Shown: positions 25,748 to 35,409, counted from the stretch's first letter. The stretch is DNA of 64,000 nucleotides from Acidovorax sp. (GCA_031277855.1 JAITLO010000012.1:49751-113750); one strand, 5' to 3'. Notes: generated by a model not told the origin, from the letters alone. A program made the numbers and translations.

Positions 25748-26359
25748 ATGGACAGCCCTGCCTTTGTCACCCCGGTCACACTCGAAGCCCATGGCATACG
25801 CCTGGTGCCGCTAGAGCTGCAGCACGAGGCCGGCCTGCGTGAGGCCGCTGCCGACGGGCAGTTGTGGCAGCTGCGCGTTACCTCGGTGCCCGAGCCCGAG
25901 CAGACCCGCGCCTATATCGAAACCGCGCTGCAAGGCCGCGCTGCCGGCCACCGTTTTGCGTTTGCGGTGCTGGATGCCGCCAGCGGCGAGGTGCTGGGCT
26001 GCACCAGCTACCACGACATTCTGCCGGCCGTGAAGCGCGTGGAAATCGGCTTTACCTGGTATGCCAAACGCTGCCAGCGCACCCATGTGAACACCGCTGC
26101 CAAATTGCTGATGATGGGCCACGCCTTCGACACCCTGGGCTGCCATGTGGTGGGCTGGCGCACGGACAACTTCAACTTCGCCAGCCAGCGCGCCATCGAG
26201 CGCCTAGGCGCCAAAAAAGATGGCGTGCTGCGCGGCCACGCCATGCGCCGCGACGGCAGCATTCGCGACACCGTGATGTACAGCCTGCGCGCCGGCGAGT
26301 GGCCCGAGAGCCGCCTCCAGCTGCTAGACAAACTGAAGCAGCATATGCACGAGGCATAA
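25748..26359 (+). CDS. GNAT family N-acetyltransferase (RimJ/RimL type)
   Basis: 203 residues. RimJ/L-like acetyltransferase with VTLEAHGIRLVPLELQHEAG at the start, FAVLDAASGEVLGCTSYHDI, VEIGFTWYAKRCQRTHVNTAA in place of the usual acetyl-CoA loop, and the C-terminal NFNFASQRAIERLGAKKDGV. The substrate (protein N-terminus or small amine) is unknown. It lies 18 bp upstream of the VWA gene and is likely co-transcribed with it. Confidence 0.9.
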   Translation: MDSPAFVTPVTLEAHGIRLVPLELQHEAGLREAAADGQLWQLRVTSVPEPEQTRAYIETALQGRAAGHRFAFAVLDAASGEVLGCTSYHDILPAVKRVEIGFTWYAKRCQRTHVNTAAKLLMMGHAFDTLGCHVVGWRTDNFNFASQRAIERLGAKKDGVLRGHAMRRDGSIRDTVMYSLRAGEWPESRLQLLDKLKQHMHEA

Positions 26360-26377
26360 GCGTTAGAGAACCAAAGC

Positions 26378-27565
26378 ATGCTGATAGCGTTTTTCTACAC
26401 CCTGCGCGCGGCCAAACTGCCCGTCTCTGTCAAGGAGCTGCTGACGCTGCTCGAAGCACTGCAAAAAGGTGTGGTCGGCCCGCACAGCGAAGACGGCTGG
26501 AGCCTGGACGACTTCTACTACCTGGCCCGCACCACCCTGGTCAAGGACGAGAAGCACTTCGACAAATTCGACCGCGCCTTCGCCGCCTATTTCAAGGGCG
26601 TGGAAATGCTCACCGACTTCAGCAAGGAGCTGCCAGCCGAATGGCTGCGCAAGATGCTGGAGCGCGAGCTGACGGACGAGCAAAAAGCCGCCATCCAGAA
26701 AATGGGCTGGGACGAGCTGATGGAGACGCTGCAAAAGCGCCTGGAAGAGCAAAAAGGCCGGCATGAAGGCGGCAACAAATGGATTGGCACCGGTGGCACC
26801 AGCCCCTTTGGCCACGGTGGCTACAACCCACAGGGCATACGCATTGGCGGCCCTGGCAAAAACCGCAGCGCCGTCAAGGTGTGGGAGCAGCGCGCCTACC
26901 GCGATTACGACGACACCCAGGAGCTGGGCACGCGCAACATCAAGGTGGCGCTGCGCCGGCTGCGCAAATTCGCCCGCCAGGGCGGTGAGATGGAGCTGGA
27001 CCTGCCGGACACCATACGCAGCACGGCCGCCAACGCGGGCTGGCTGGACATCAAGATGGTTCCCGAGCGCCACAACAATGTGAAGGTGCTGCTGCTGATG
27101 GATGTGGGCGGCACCATGGACGACCATATCCAGCGCGTGGAAGAGTTGTTCAGCGCCGTGAAGAGCGAGTTCAAGCACCTGGAGTTCTATTACTTCCACA
27201 ACTGCGTCTATGACTTCATGTGGAAGAACAACAAGCGCCGCTTTGCCGAGAAGTTCGACACCTGGGACGTCATCCGCAAATACAACAAGGACTACAAGCT
27301 GATCTTTGTGGGCGACGCCACCATGAGCCCCTACGAAATCACCCAGCCCGGTGGCAGCGTGGAATACAACAACGAGGAAGCCGGGGCCGAGTGGCTGCAG
27401 CGCTTGACCCATGCCTTTCCCCAGCACGCCTGGATCAACCCCGAGCCCCAGGGCGTATGGGAATACCGCCAAAGCATTGACCTTATTCGCCGCTTGATGG
27501 GTGACAGGATGTACCCTTTGTCACTCAAGGGTTTGGAAGAAGCCATGAGGCTGCTGTCAAAATAG
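26378..27565 (+). CDS. VWA domain-containing protein (CoxE-like MoxR partner)
   Basis: 395 residues. N-terminal alpha-helical region (about 1-150), a glycine-rich linker (GTGGTSPFGHGGYNPQG), then a von Willebrand A domain with the metal-site motif as DVGGTMD (near residue 241; canonical DxSxS is altered) and later FVGDATMSPYEI. It ends in WEYRQSIDLIRRLMGDRMYP, a C-terminal pattern of bacterial CoxE-like proteins. It probably acts with the MoxR ATPase at 24500. Confidence 0.9.
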   Translation: MLIAFFYTLRAAKLPVSVKELLTLLEALQKGVVGPHSEDGWSLDDFYYLARTTLVKDEKHFDKFDRAFAAYFKGVEMLTDFSKELPAEWLRKMLERELTDEQKAAIQKMGWDELMETLQKRLEEQKGRHEGGNKWIGTGGTSPFGHGGYNPQGIRIGGPGKNRSAVKVWEQRAYRDYDDTQELGTRNIKVALRRLRKFARQGGEMELDLPDTIRSTAANAGWLDIKMVPERHNNVKVLLLMDVGGTMDDHIQRVEELFSAVKSEFKHLEFYYFHNCVYDFMWKNNKRRFAEKFDTWDVIRKYNKDYKLIFVGDATMSPYEITQPGGSVEYNNEEAGAEWLQRLTHAFPQHAWINPEPQGVWEYRQSIDLIRRLMGDRMYPLSLKGLEEAMRLLSK

Positions 27566-27569
27566 CAAG

Positions 27570-29486
27570 ATGTGTAAATCTTTTCCAGCGTCAGCGCCGG
27601 CCCTAGGGTCGGCGTTTTTGTTAAGCGGCTCGCTATTGCTGAGCGGCTGTGGCCTGCTGTCCAAAGACCGGTCTCAAGATGCCGCGGCTGCAGCGGCCGT
27701 CTCCGGCCCTCCCAGCTTCACGGTGGACGTGCAAGCCCCTGACGATGTACGCAAACTGCTGGAAAAACACCTTGAATTGCAACGTTTTGCACAGCACCCC
27801 GAGCTGCGCCGTCGCGAAGTACAAAGCCTGTTGAACGCGGCCGATGCCAATATCCGAGACCTGATCGGAACGCTGGGTTATTTCTCGCCCAAGATTTCGC
27901 TGAAGCTGGAAGACACACCCGGCGAAAAGGCCAAGGCACCCATGGCCGTGACCGTGCTGGTCGACCCCGGCCCACCCACCACCGTGCAGAGCGCACGCAT
28001 TGATTTCTCCGGCCCCACGGCCGATGAGGCCCACAGCAGCAAGCTGCGCGAAGCCATACGCAAGCAGTGGCGCCTGACACCCGGGGACCGGTTTTCGCAA
28101 TCGGCCTGGGCGGGCGCCAAAAGCCAGGGCCTGCGCCAGCTGCAAGCTGAGCGCTTTCCCACGGCCCATATTGCCAACAGCCTGGCCGACATCGATGCCG
28201 ACACCCAGCTGGCCGACCTGTCCATCGACTACACCCCCGGCCCGGCCTATTACTTTGGCCCCCTGCAGCTGAGCTACAGCACCCGCCCCAGCGATGAAAA
28301 GCCCGGCGCCGAGCCCGTGCCCCGCTATGACCCGGACGGCATGCGCCGCATTGCCCGCCTGCCCGAGGGCCAGGAGTACAAGCAGACCTCGCTGCTCGAC
28401 GCCCAGCAGCGCCTGGCCAACAGCGGCTACTTTGACTCGGTGTTTCTGACGCTGGACACCGACAGCGCCCAACCCGGCGACCAAGAAGTCCATGCCCCCG
28501 TGGTGGCCCAGGTGCGTGAGGCCCAGCTGCAAAAATGGGTGTTTGGTGTGGGTGCCAGCACCGACACCGGCCCGCGCCTGTCCATAGACCATATCCACAA
28601 CCGCGTGCCCGGCCTGGGCTGGCGCGCCGTGAGCAAGCTGCAGCTCGACACCAAGAACCCGCTGCTCTCCACCCGCCTGGTGGACCTGCCCAACGACAAC
28701 GGCTGGGCCTGGTTCACCAGCGCCAAGCTGGAGCGCGCCACCCTGGGTGACTACAAGGCCAACAGCGCCCAGTTGCGGTTCGGTCGCATCAAGAACGAAG
28801 ACCACATCGACCGCAACTACTATCTGCAGTACGACTTCTCCAAGCTGCAAGGCCTGGATGCGCCGCCAAGCAGCTCCTCCATCACGGCCAACTACGGCTG
28901 GACGGGGCGCTACTTCAACAACCCCACAGCCCCCACCAGCGGCTACGGCTTTGCCTGGGAAGCAGGTGCGGGCACCACGCTGACACCGGCGCGCGAGCCT
29001 TTTGGCCGGGTCTCGGCCCGCTGGCTGACCCTGGTCGGCCTGGGTGATGCCGACCAGCCCGGCCACAAGCAAAGCCGGCTGGCCCTGCGCGCAGCAGGCG
29101 GCGCCATCATCGCCAAGGACGGGGTGGACATTCCGGCCACCCAGTTGTTCCTCACCGGTGGCGACACCACGGTGCGCGGCTACCGCTACCAGTCCATTGG
29201 CGTGGAAAACGAACAAGGTCTGCTCATCAGCGGCCGCTACATGGTCTCGGGCAGCGTGGAATGGCAGCGCCCCATCACCGTGGCGGGCAACCGCTCCGAC
29301 TGGGAGCACACGGTGTTCGTGGATACCGGCAGCGTCTCCGACAAACCTAATCAGCTCACCTTCTACACCGGCGTGGGTACCGGCATACGCTGGGCCAGCC
29401 CGGTGGGCCCGGTGCAGGCCGATCTGGCCTACGGCATCAAAACCCAGCAATTCCGCCTGCATCTGCGCATGGGCTTCACGTTCTGA
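27570..29486 (+). CDS. tamA: TamA-like outer-membrane autotransporter assembly protein
   Basis: 638-residue Omp85-family protein: N-terminal POTRA domains (about residues 50-280) and a C-terminal 16-strand barrel ending in the typical aromatic residue (LHLRMGFTF). The gene is followed 2 bp later by tamB, which supports the assignment. The signal ends LLLSGC (Cys27), a good lipobox, which is unusual for a barrel protein. Barrel motifs such as FLTGGDTTVRGYRYQSIG are the Omp85 hallmark (VRGY loop). The ATG at 27570 lacks a clear ribosome site; coupling to the VWA gene 4 bp upstream is possible. Confidence 0.92.
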   Translation: MCKSFPASAPALGSAFLLSGSLLLSGCGLLSKDRSQDAAAAAAVSGPPSFTVDVQAPDDVRKLLEKHLELQRFAQHPELRRREVQSLLNAADANIRDLIGTLGYFSPKISLKLEDTPGEKAKAPMAVTVLVDPGPPTTVQSARIDFSGPTADEAHSSKLREAIRKQWRLTPGDRFSQSAWAGAKSQGLRQLQAERFPTAHIANSLADIDADTQLADLSIDYTPGPAYYFGPLQLSYSTRPSDEKPGAEPVPRYDPDGMRRIARLPEGQEYKQTSLLDAQQRLANSGYFDSVFLTLDTDSAQPGDQEVHAPVVAQVREAQLQKWVFGVGASTDTGPRLSIDHIHNRVPGLGWRAVSKLQLDTKNPLLSTRLVDLPNDNGWAWFTSAKLERATLGDYKANSAQLRFGRIKNEDHIDRNYYLQYDFSKLQGLDAPPSSSSITANYGWTGRYFNNPTAPTSGYGFAWEAGAGTTLTPAREPFGRVSARWLTLVGLGDADQPGHKQSRLALRAAGGAIIAKDGVDIPATQLFLTGGDTTVRGYRYQSIGVENEQGLLISGRYMVSGSVEWQRPITVAGNRSDWEHTVFVDTGSVSDKPNQLTFYTGVGTGIRWASPVGPVQADLAYGIKTQQFRLHLRMGFTF

Positions 29487-29488
29487 GC

Positions 29489-32400
29489 ATGGCAGAGACC
29501 ACAGTGACCGAATCCTCTACCTCCTCCACATCTGCGGGCGCACCGCCCTCCACTCCTCCGCCCTCTCCCCCCCGCCGTCGCCGCTGGTTGCGCTGGCTGC
29601 TGGGCAGCACCGCGGCCCTGTTGCTAGCCCTGTTCACCTTGCTGGGCACCGCCTGGTGGTGGATGGGCCAAAGCGACTCCCTGGCCAACACCCTGGAGCG
29701 CGTGGCCGGCTGGCTGCCCGAAGGCCAGCGCCTGGAAGCACGCGATGTGCAAGGCACGCTGCGCCATGGCGGCCGCATAGGCTGGCTGCGCTGGGCCAGC
29801 CCCACCATGCAGGTGGAACTGGAGCAAGCCAATATCGAATGGATGCTGCGCCCGCTGCTCGCCGGTGAGGTGCGCCTGGGCCAGGTACACATTGCCAGCC
29901 TGCGCATTCGCAGCACCCCAGACCCCACCGACACCACGCCGCTGCAGCCGCTGGAATCGCTCAAGCTGCCGCTGCGCATAGACCTGCCCTTCCAGGTCGA
30001 TCAACTGGTCTGGCAAGGCACGCCGGAGGTGGAGGCCAGCACGCTGCAAGGCCATTACCGCTATACCGGTGGCCATCACCAACTGGCCATCAACCAGCTG
30101 CAATGGGCCCAAGGGCGCTACGCCGCCCAGCTCAAGCTGCAGGGCGCGGCGCCCATGGCGCTGGAGGCCAATCTGCGCGGCGCCGTGGAAACCGCGCTGC
30201 CAGGCCAGGACATGCAGCTGCACACCCTGGCCACGGTGCACATCAACGGCAATCTGGCCGGGGCTGATGCCCGCCTGCAAGTACAGGCCCAGGCCTATGC
30301 CAAGGATCTGGTCCAGTCCGAGCACGCCACCGCGCTGGAGCAACCCAGTGTGCAGGACACCGAAGACATTGCCGACAGCCAGACCCTGCGCGCCCAGGTC
30401 AAGGCCACGGTACGCCCCTGGCAGCCCCAGCCGCTGGAAGCTGCCCAGGCCCAGCTCAGCCAGGTGGATGTGTCCATGTTCTGGCCTGCGGGGCCGCACA
30501 CCTTGCTCAGCGGCGAGGTGCAGGCCGGCCCCGAAGATGGCGGCTGGAAGCTGCGCGCCGATCTGCGCAATGCCATTCCCGGTCCCTGGGACTTGCAAAG
30601 CCTGCCGGTGCACCAGGTGGAAGCCGATGTGCGCCAGGACGGCAAGCAATGGATCGTGGAAGAAGCCCAGATCAATCTGGGCACCGGCCACCTGAGCGTG
30701 CAGGGCAATTACGACAGCGAAAGCCAGGCCGTGCAGGGCGCCGTCATGCTGCACCAGGTCAGCCCCGCCGCGCTGTGGAGCACGCTGGACCCCACGCCGC
30801 TCAAGGGCCAGCTCACGGCCCAGACCAATGCAAAGGCCGATACCAAAGCCACAGCTGACAGCAGCGATCCAGCCCAGGTGCAATTCACTCTGGACCTGGC
30901 CACCACGCGCGGCCCGGCCACCGGCCGTGTGGTGCGTACCGCCCAAACCGCATCGGCCCTGCGCATTGATTCCGTGCGCGCCCAGGGCAACTGGAAAGCG
31001 CCTTTGCTGTCCCTGCATGATGTGCAGATACAGGCTTTGAAGGCCCAGCTGGACAGCAAGGCCCTGAGCTTCAACACCGACACCCTGGCATTGCAAACAC
31101 CTGGCATCAAGGCCCAGCTACCCGGTGTGGAGCTGGCCTTGAATGGCCACATCAGCCCGGATGACGGTGCAGGCCAGGCCTCGCTGCAACTGGGCTCCGC
31201 CCCCCAATTGCTCGCCTGGCTGCAACAGCTGCCCGGCATGGGCAGCAGCCTCAAAGGCGCCCAGTTGCAAGGCGCGGCCCAGGCCCAGCTGCAATGGAAG
31301 GGCGGATGGGGCAAGCTGCAGCAGCGCCTGCAAAACCCGGTCGCACCGCTGGCCGCCTCGGGCCTGCGCCTGACAGCCCAGCTGCGCAGCGATGGACTGA
31401 GTTGGACCCCGGCCGACCAGTCCGGCACCACCCGCATCAAGCAGCTGAGCCTGGAGCTGCAGGGCAGCCCCGAGCAAATGCAGGCCAGCCTGCGCAGCCA
31501 GCTGCAACTCGGCGCCCAGAGCCTGGCCGTGGACACCCAGCTGCAAGCCGGCCTGCTGACCCAGCGTGGCGCCGCTGCGCTGGACTGGCAGGCCCGCGTG
31601 GAACGTCTACAAGCCCAGTGGAGCCCCACCGGTGCCGATGCCAACACCTGGAAGGCCGAGCTGGCAGCCCCCTTCACCATCAGCCAGCGCACCAGCGGCC
31701 AGACCGTGCGCAGCCAGCGCATAGACAGCAGCGCCGGCGAACTGCTGGTCAGCGCCCCCACGGGCAATGCACCCGCCGGTGTGCAGTGGCAACCCACTGT
31801 GCTGCGTCAAAGCGGCAATGGCAGCTGGCAGCTGCAAAGCGAGGGCAAGCTGCAAGGCATTCCGCTGGCCTGGGCCGATGCCTTTAGCGCAGACCCCAAG
31901 AAGGGCCCGCTGGCAACGGCCGGCATCAGTGGCGATCTGAGCCTGCAAGGCCACTGGAACATCGACACCATGGCCCGCACGCCAGTGGCCGATGTGGTGC
32001 TGGAGCGTGCCGGCGGCGACATCCGCCTGGCCGTGGTGGAGGAAGAAAGCCAGGCCAGCGTCACCGTGGTGCGCTCGCAAGGCGTGGTCACCCGCCGCGC
32101 CGATGGCAGCGTGCGCCAAGAACGTGTGCCCGGCCGTGGCTTGCGGGCCCGCATTCGCAATCTGCGCGTGCAACTGCAAACCCAGGGCCAGGAAGTACAT
32201 GCCCAGCTGCTGTGGGACACCGAGCGCGCAGGCCAGTTCAGCGCCGATCTGCGCACCCGCTTGCAGCACAAGGCCGAAGGCTGGAGCTGGCCAGAAAACG
32301 CCCCCTTGAATGGCAGCGCCAAGGCCGATTTGCCCAATATCGGCATCTGGGCCATGTTTGCCCCGCCGGGCTGGCGCGTGGCCGGCAGCCTGCATGCCGA

Positions 32401-33715
32401 TATGCGCATCAGCGGCGCCCGCAATGCCCCCCACTGGGATGGCAATCTGGGCGCAGACCAGCTCTCCATCGTCTCACTGCTCGATGGTCTGGACCTGCAT
32501 GACGGCCGCCTACGCGCCCGCCTGCAGGGCACCAGACTGGACATTACCGAGCTCTCGCTGCAAGGCGGCAAGGGCAGCTCGGCCCGCATCCTGGGCTATA
32601 GCGGCAATCTCACACCCGCGCCGCAAGAAGGCGGCCAGCTGACCGGCAGCGGCTTTATCGCCTGGGACCCGCAAGCGCCCGCTGGCCAATCCGGCATGCG
32701 CATGGACCTGCAGCTCAAGGCAGAAAAACTGCAGGTGCTGGTGCGGGCAGACCGCCAGCTCAGCACCTCGGGCGGCATGCAGGCCAAGCTGGAGCAAGGC
32801 CAGTTTGTGCTGCGCGGCGACCTCACCGTAGACCGCGCCGCCATCTTGCTGCCCGACGAATCCGCCCCCGCTCTGGACAAGGACGTGGTGGTGCGCTCCG
32901 CCGCCTCGCGCAAGCTGGAGGCCGAGCGCCGCGCGGCCGAAGCCAAGCAACAGGCCAAGCTGGAACAGGCCGAGAAAGGCGCCACACCCACCACGGCCCG
33001 CGTGCCGGACATTCTGCTCAAACTGGATCTGGGCCAGGACTTTGCCTTGCAAGGTTTTGGCATCACCACCCGCCTCAAGGGCCAGTTGCAGGTGCGCGGC
33101 GGCAACAGCCTCACCGCGCCGCCGCAAATCACCGGCGAGATCCACACCGAGCAAGGCCGCTACCGTGCCTGGGGCCAGTCGCTGGACGTGGAAACCGGCC
33201 TGATCCGCTTCAACGGCCCCTACGACAACCCCTCGCTGGACATCACCGCCATACGCCCCAACATCACCGTGCGGGCCGGCGTGCGCGTCACCGGCAGCGC
33301 CTCGGCGCCTCGGATCACGCTGTTCTCCGACCCGGAAATGTCGGATGCCGAAAAGCTCTCCTGGATCGTCATGGGCCGCGACACCACCAACGGCGGTGCC
33401 GAGGCCGCACTGCTGCAACAGGCCGCCCTGGCCCTGCTCAGCGGCGGCGGCAACAGCGAGAACTTTGCCGGCCGCGTAGGCCTGGATGAGATCGGCTTCA
33501 AGGGCTCTGCCGACCCCAACGACGCCAACTCCGGCGCCGCACTGACGGTGGGCAAGCGCCTGTCCAAGGACTTGTACGTGACCTACGAACAGAGCCTGAA
33601 CGGCGCCATGGGCACGCTCTACGTGTTCTACGACCTCTCGCGCCGCCTCACGCTGCGCGCCCAGACCGGGGTGCAGACGGCCATGGATTTGATCTACACC
33701 ATGAGGAGAGATTGA
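29489..33715 (+). CDS. tamB: TamB-like translocation and assembly module protein
   Basis: Very long (1408 residues) inner-membrane-anchored periplasmic protein that works with TamA in outer-membrane assembly or phospholipid transport. One N-terminal helix (WLLGSTAALLLALFTLLGTAW) is followed by repetitive beta-rich AsmA-like sequence. The C-terminal DUF490 region is clear: PQITGEIHTEQGRYRAWGQ, IRFNGPYDNPSLDITA, FSDPEMSDAEKLSWIVMGRD and GKRLSKDLYVTYEQSL. Repeat copy C starts at its stop codon. Confidence 0.94.
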   Translation: MAETTVTESSTSSTSAGAPPSTPPPSPPRRRRWLRWLLGSTAALLLALFTLLGTAWWWMGQSDSLANTLERVAGWLPEGQRLEARDVQGTLRHGGRIGWLRWASPTMQVELEQANIEWMLRPLLAGEVRLGQVHIASLRIRSTPDPTDTTPLQPLESLKLPLRIDLPFQVDQLVWQGTPEVEASTLQGHYRYTGGHHQLAINQLQWAQGRYAAQLKLQGAAPMALEANLRGAVETALPGQDMQLHTLATVHINGNLAGADARLQVQAQAYAKDLVQSEHATALEQPSVQDTEDIADSQTLRAQVKATVRPWQPQPLEAAQAQLSQVDVSMFWPAGPHTLLSGEVQAGPEDGGWKLRADLRNAIPGPWDLQSLPVHQVEADVRQDGKQWIVEEAQINLGTGHLSVQGNYDSESQAVQGAVMLHQVSPAALWSTLDPTPLKGQLTAQTNAKADTKATADSSDPAQVQFTLDLATTRGPATGRVVRTAQTASALRIDSVRAQGNWKAPLLSLHDVQIQALKAQLDSKALSFNTDTLALQTPGIKAQLPGVELALNGHISPDDGAGQASLQLGSAPQLLAWLQQLPGMGSSLKGAQLQGAAQAQLQWKGGWGKLQQRLQNPVAPLAASGLRLTAQLRSDGLSWTPADQSGTTRIKQLSLELQGSPEQMQASLRSQLQLGAQSLAVDTQLQAGLLTQRGAAALDWQARVERLQAQWSPTGADANTWKAELAAPFTISQRTSGQTVRSQRIDSSAGELLVSAPTGNAPAGVQWQPTVLRQSGNGSWQLQSEGKLQGIPLAWADAFSADPKKGPLATAGISGDLSLQGHWNIDTMARTPVADVVLERAGGDIRLAVVEEESQASVTVVRSQGVVTRRADGSVRQERVPGRGLRARIRNLRVQLQTQGQEVHAQLLWDTERAGQFSADLRTRLQHKAEGWSWPENAPLNGSAKADLPNIGIWAMFAPPGWRVAGSLHADMRISGARNAPHWDGNLGADQLSIVSLLDGLDLHDGRLRARLQGTRLDITELSLQGGKGSSARILGYSGNLTPAPQEGGQLTGSGFIAWDPQAPAGQSGMRMDLQLKAEKLQVLVRADRQLSTSGGMQAKLEQGQFVLRGDLTVDRAAILLPDESAPALDKDVVVRSAASRKLEAERRAAEAKQQAKLEQAEKGATPTTARVPDILLKLDLGQDFALQGFGITTRLKGQLQVRGGNSLTAPPQITGEIHTEQGRYRAWGQSLDVETGLIRFNGPYDNPSLDITAIRPNITVRAGVRVTGSASAPRITLFSDPEMSDAEKLSWIVMGRDTTNGGAEAALLQQAALALLSGGGNSENFAGRVGLDEIGFKGSADPNDANSGAALTVGKRLSKDLYVTYEQSLNGAMGTLYVFYDLSRRLTLRAQTGVQTAMDLIYTMRRD

Positions 33716-33831
33716 CCCCCTGAGCCGCTTCGCGTCTTCCCCCTCTCTGGCGCTGCGCGCCGGAGGGGGACGGCACCAGCGCGGCGGGGCGGCCCTTGCG
33801 CGGTGCCCTGGCTTGAGCTGCGCCAGTTTTT
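33716..33831 (+). repeat. Dispersed intergenic repeat, copy C
   Basis: Directly abuts the tamB TGA and reads CCCCCTGAGCCGC... to ...TGCGCCAGTTTTT. Differs from copy B at only a few positions over its full length. Confidence 0.9.
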
Positions 33832-33920
33832 GCGGCATGGATCGCCGATGGTCATCGCTGGCCCATGAACTGGCTGCTTCCCCGGATGGGAAGGCAGACC
33901 CAGGTAGAATGGCCGACTTC

Positions 33921-33995
33921 CTCCCTATAGTTCAATGGATAGAACGAGTGCCTCCTAAGCGCTAGATACAGGTTCGATTCCTGTTGGGGGGACCA
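33921..33995 (+). tRNA. tRNA-Arg (anticodon CCU)
   Basis: Full cloverleaf: acceptor CTCCCTA pairs with TGGGGGG, D stem GTTC/GAAC, anticodon stem AGTGC/GCGCT with loop CTCCTAA (anticodon CCT), T stem ACAGG/CCTGT with loop TTCGATT, discriminator A and encoded CCA (33993-33995). AT-richer genes follow, as expected for a tRNA used as an integration site. Confidence 0.95.
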
Positions 33996-34309
33996 AACGC
34001 AAGGCCGGTCAGGTGTTTCACCTGCTGGCCTTTTCTTTTGCTTTTGATTTGGCTTTCGAAGCAGTCGGCTATGCGTGGACTGGCTAACGACAAGATGGGT
34101 AGGAATGCTTTTGGTCAAGAGCGATCGGTCTTCAACCAATCGTTTCAGACTTAAGCAGCAGTACCGACTGGAAGACTGGCCACGCCTATCGAATCCATCA
34201 GCTTCACTAAAATCTATTGCAAAATTAACCAAATTGGTTTACATTGAAAACCACTGATAGAAGACATCTTGATTCTCAAGTTGCTATCAGTATCACTAGG
34301 AGTCCCCAC
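33996..34309. other. Intergenic segment after the tRNA, AT-rich, no gene
   Basis: Base composition drops clearly below that of neighbouring genes. I find no duplicated tRNA 3' end and no integrase fragment. The only supported structure is the promoter/operator at 34217-34245. Confidence 0.5.
34217..34245 (+). promoter_or_regulatory. Predicted promoter with embedded operator for the XRE gene
   Basis: TTGCAA (34217-34222) and TACATT (34240-34245) are spaced by 17 bases. The spacer holds the palindrome AACCAA-A-TTGGTT (34227-34239), a likely binding site for the XRE repressor encoded just downstream. Confidence 0.55.
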
Positions 34310-34666
34310 ATGGCAATCACAGAGTTCGGAAAGGCAGTTCGTAAGGCTCGAATCGATGCCGACGTAACTCTCGCATCGATGGCCGAAGAGCTTCAAACCA
34401 CGCCAAGTTTCTTGAGTGCGATGGAAATGGGCCGCAAAAAAATACCAGATGCGTGGGTGTCAAGCATCGAAAGTTACTTTGCCCGTAGAGGCGCCAGCGT
34501 ACGTTTGCGAGAGCTAGCAGATGTAGCCAACAAGTCTGTCAACCTTGACGGCCTCGATCCTGCTCAGCAAATGCTGGTTGCAGGGTTCGCCCGGGTCAAT
34601 ATGTCCGATTCAGAGTTGACCCGGTTTCAGCAACTGCTTTTCAGCCTCAAGAAGAAGGAGCCGTGA
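34310..34666 (+). CDS. XRE-family helix-turn-helix regulator
   Basis: 118 residues. HTH at about residues 8-45 (FGKAVRKARIDADVTLASMA, then LQTTPSFLSAMEMGRKKIP), followed by a helical tail. ATG 34310 has CTAGGAG upstream. It overlaps the ImmA/IrrE gene by one base, the standard pairing in which the peptidase can cleave the repressor. Codon use and base content are lower-GC than surrounding core genes, suggesting acquisition. Likely autorepressor through the palindrome at 34227. Confidence 0.9.
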   Translation: MAITEFGKAVRKARIDADVTLASMAEELQTTPSFLSAMEMGRKKIPDAWVSSIESYFARRGASVRLRELADVANKSVNLDGLDPAQQMLVAGFARVNMSDSELTRFQQLLFSLKKKEP

Positions 34667-35211
34667 TGGACATGCCACTGCACGAAGGCTTTCCCGTTGC
34701 GCCAAGAAAACGGATTGACATTCGAGCTATTGCTCAGAATGCACGTGAGGCCCTAAGACTTCCTCCAGGAAAGCTGAATTGGCAGCCGCTTCTCGACAAG
34801 TTGTCCTCTGACTACAGCATCCACTACGACATCTTCGACAAGTTTTCCTCTCCAGTACCAATGGAGGTTGAAGCTTGTTTTGTACCGGGACAAATGACTA
34901 TTTACATCCGTGATAGCGTATTCGACCAAATTGTCAACGGGGGGCAACGAGCGACCTTCACTATGGGTCATGAATTGGGCCATGTACTTCTTGCCCACCA
35001 GCGCACCCACAACCGACTAACACGAGATGTTCCCATCTACTGTCATAGCGAGTGGCAAGCAAACACCTTCGCGGCAGAGTTCACTATGCCGCTTCTGGAC
35101 ATACGAAGTCGCTCTTTGCGGACAGCGAGTGCAATTAGCGATTTCTTTGGTGTATCCCCTGCAGCTGCGACGACTCGTCTCGCCGACCTTCAAAAGAAAG
35201 GTGAGCTATAA
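34666..35211 (+). CDS. ImmA/IrrE family metallo-endopeptidase
   Basis: 181 residues. Zinc-peptidase motif HELGH (102-106) and the third-ligand region EWQANTFAAEF (about 129-139) are intact. In mobile elements such enzymes cut the partner XRE repressor upon a stress signal; the adjoining XRE gene fits this. ATG 34666 overlaps the XRE stop (TGATG) and is preceded by AAGGAG. The protein could equally serve as an antitoxin-like or phage-defence regulator; no toxin homologue is recognised nearby. Confidence 0.9.
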   Translation: MDMPLHEGFPVAPRKRIDIRAIAQNAREALRLPPGKLNWQPLLDKLSSDYSIHYDIFDKFSSPVPMEVEACFVPGQMTIYIRDSVFDQIVNGGQRATFTMGHELGHVLLAHQRTHNRLTRDVPIYCHSEWQANTFAAEFTMPLLDIRSRSLRTASAISDFFGVSPAAATTRLADLQKKGEL

Positions 35212-35212
35212 G

Positions 35213-35246
35213 AAAAAAGCCCTCAAAGTGGTACCAACACTTTGAG
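35213..35246. terminator. Terminator hairpin after the immA-like gene
   Basis: CTCAAAGTG (35222-35230) and CACTTTGAG (35238-35246) form a 9-bp stem. The A tract just before it (35213-35218) makes it a proper terminator on the minus strand; on the plus strand the T content after the stem is weak. Confidence 0.6.
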
Positions 35247-35409
35247 AGCCTTTGGGGAAGGTGATAAGGGTATACCTCTCTACCTCACGTTTGTCTGTTC
35301 AGGACGCCGGAAGACTACCACTCTGGAACGTGCAGGGCAATTAAAAACCCTTTAACGGCTTCTGTCTCGTATTTAATACAGACAGAGCACATCGTTTCGG
35401 AGGTCGGCC

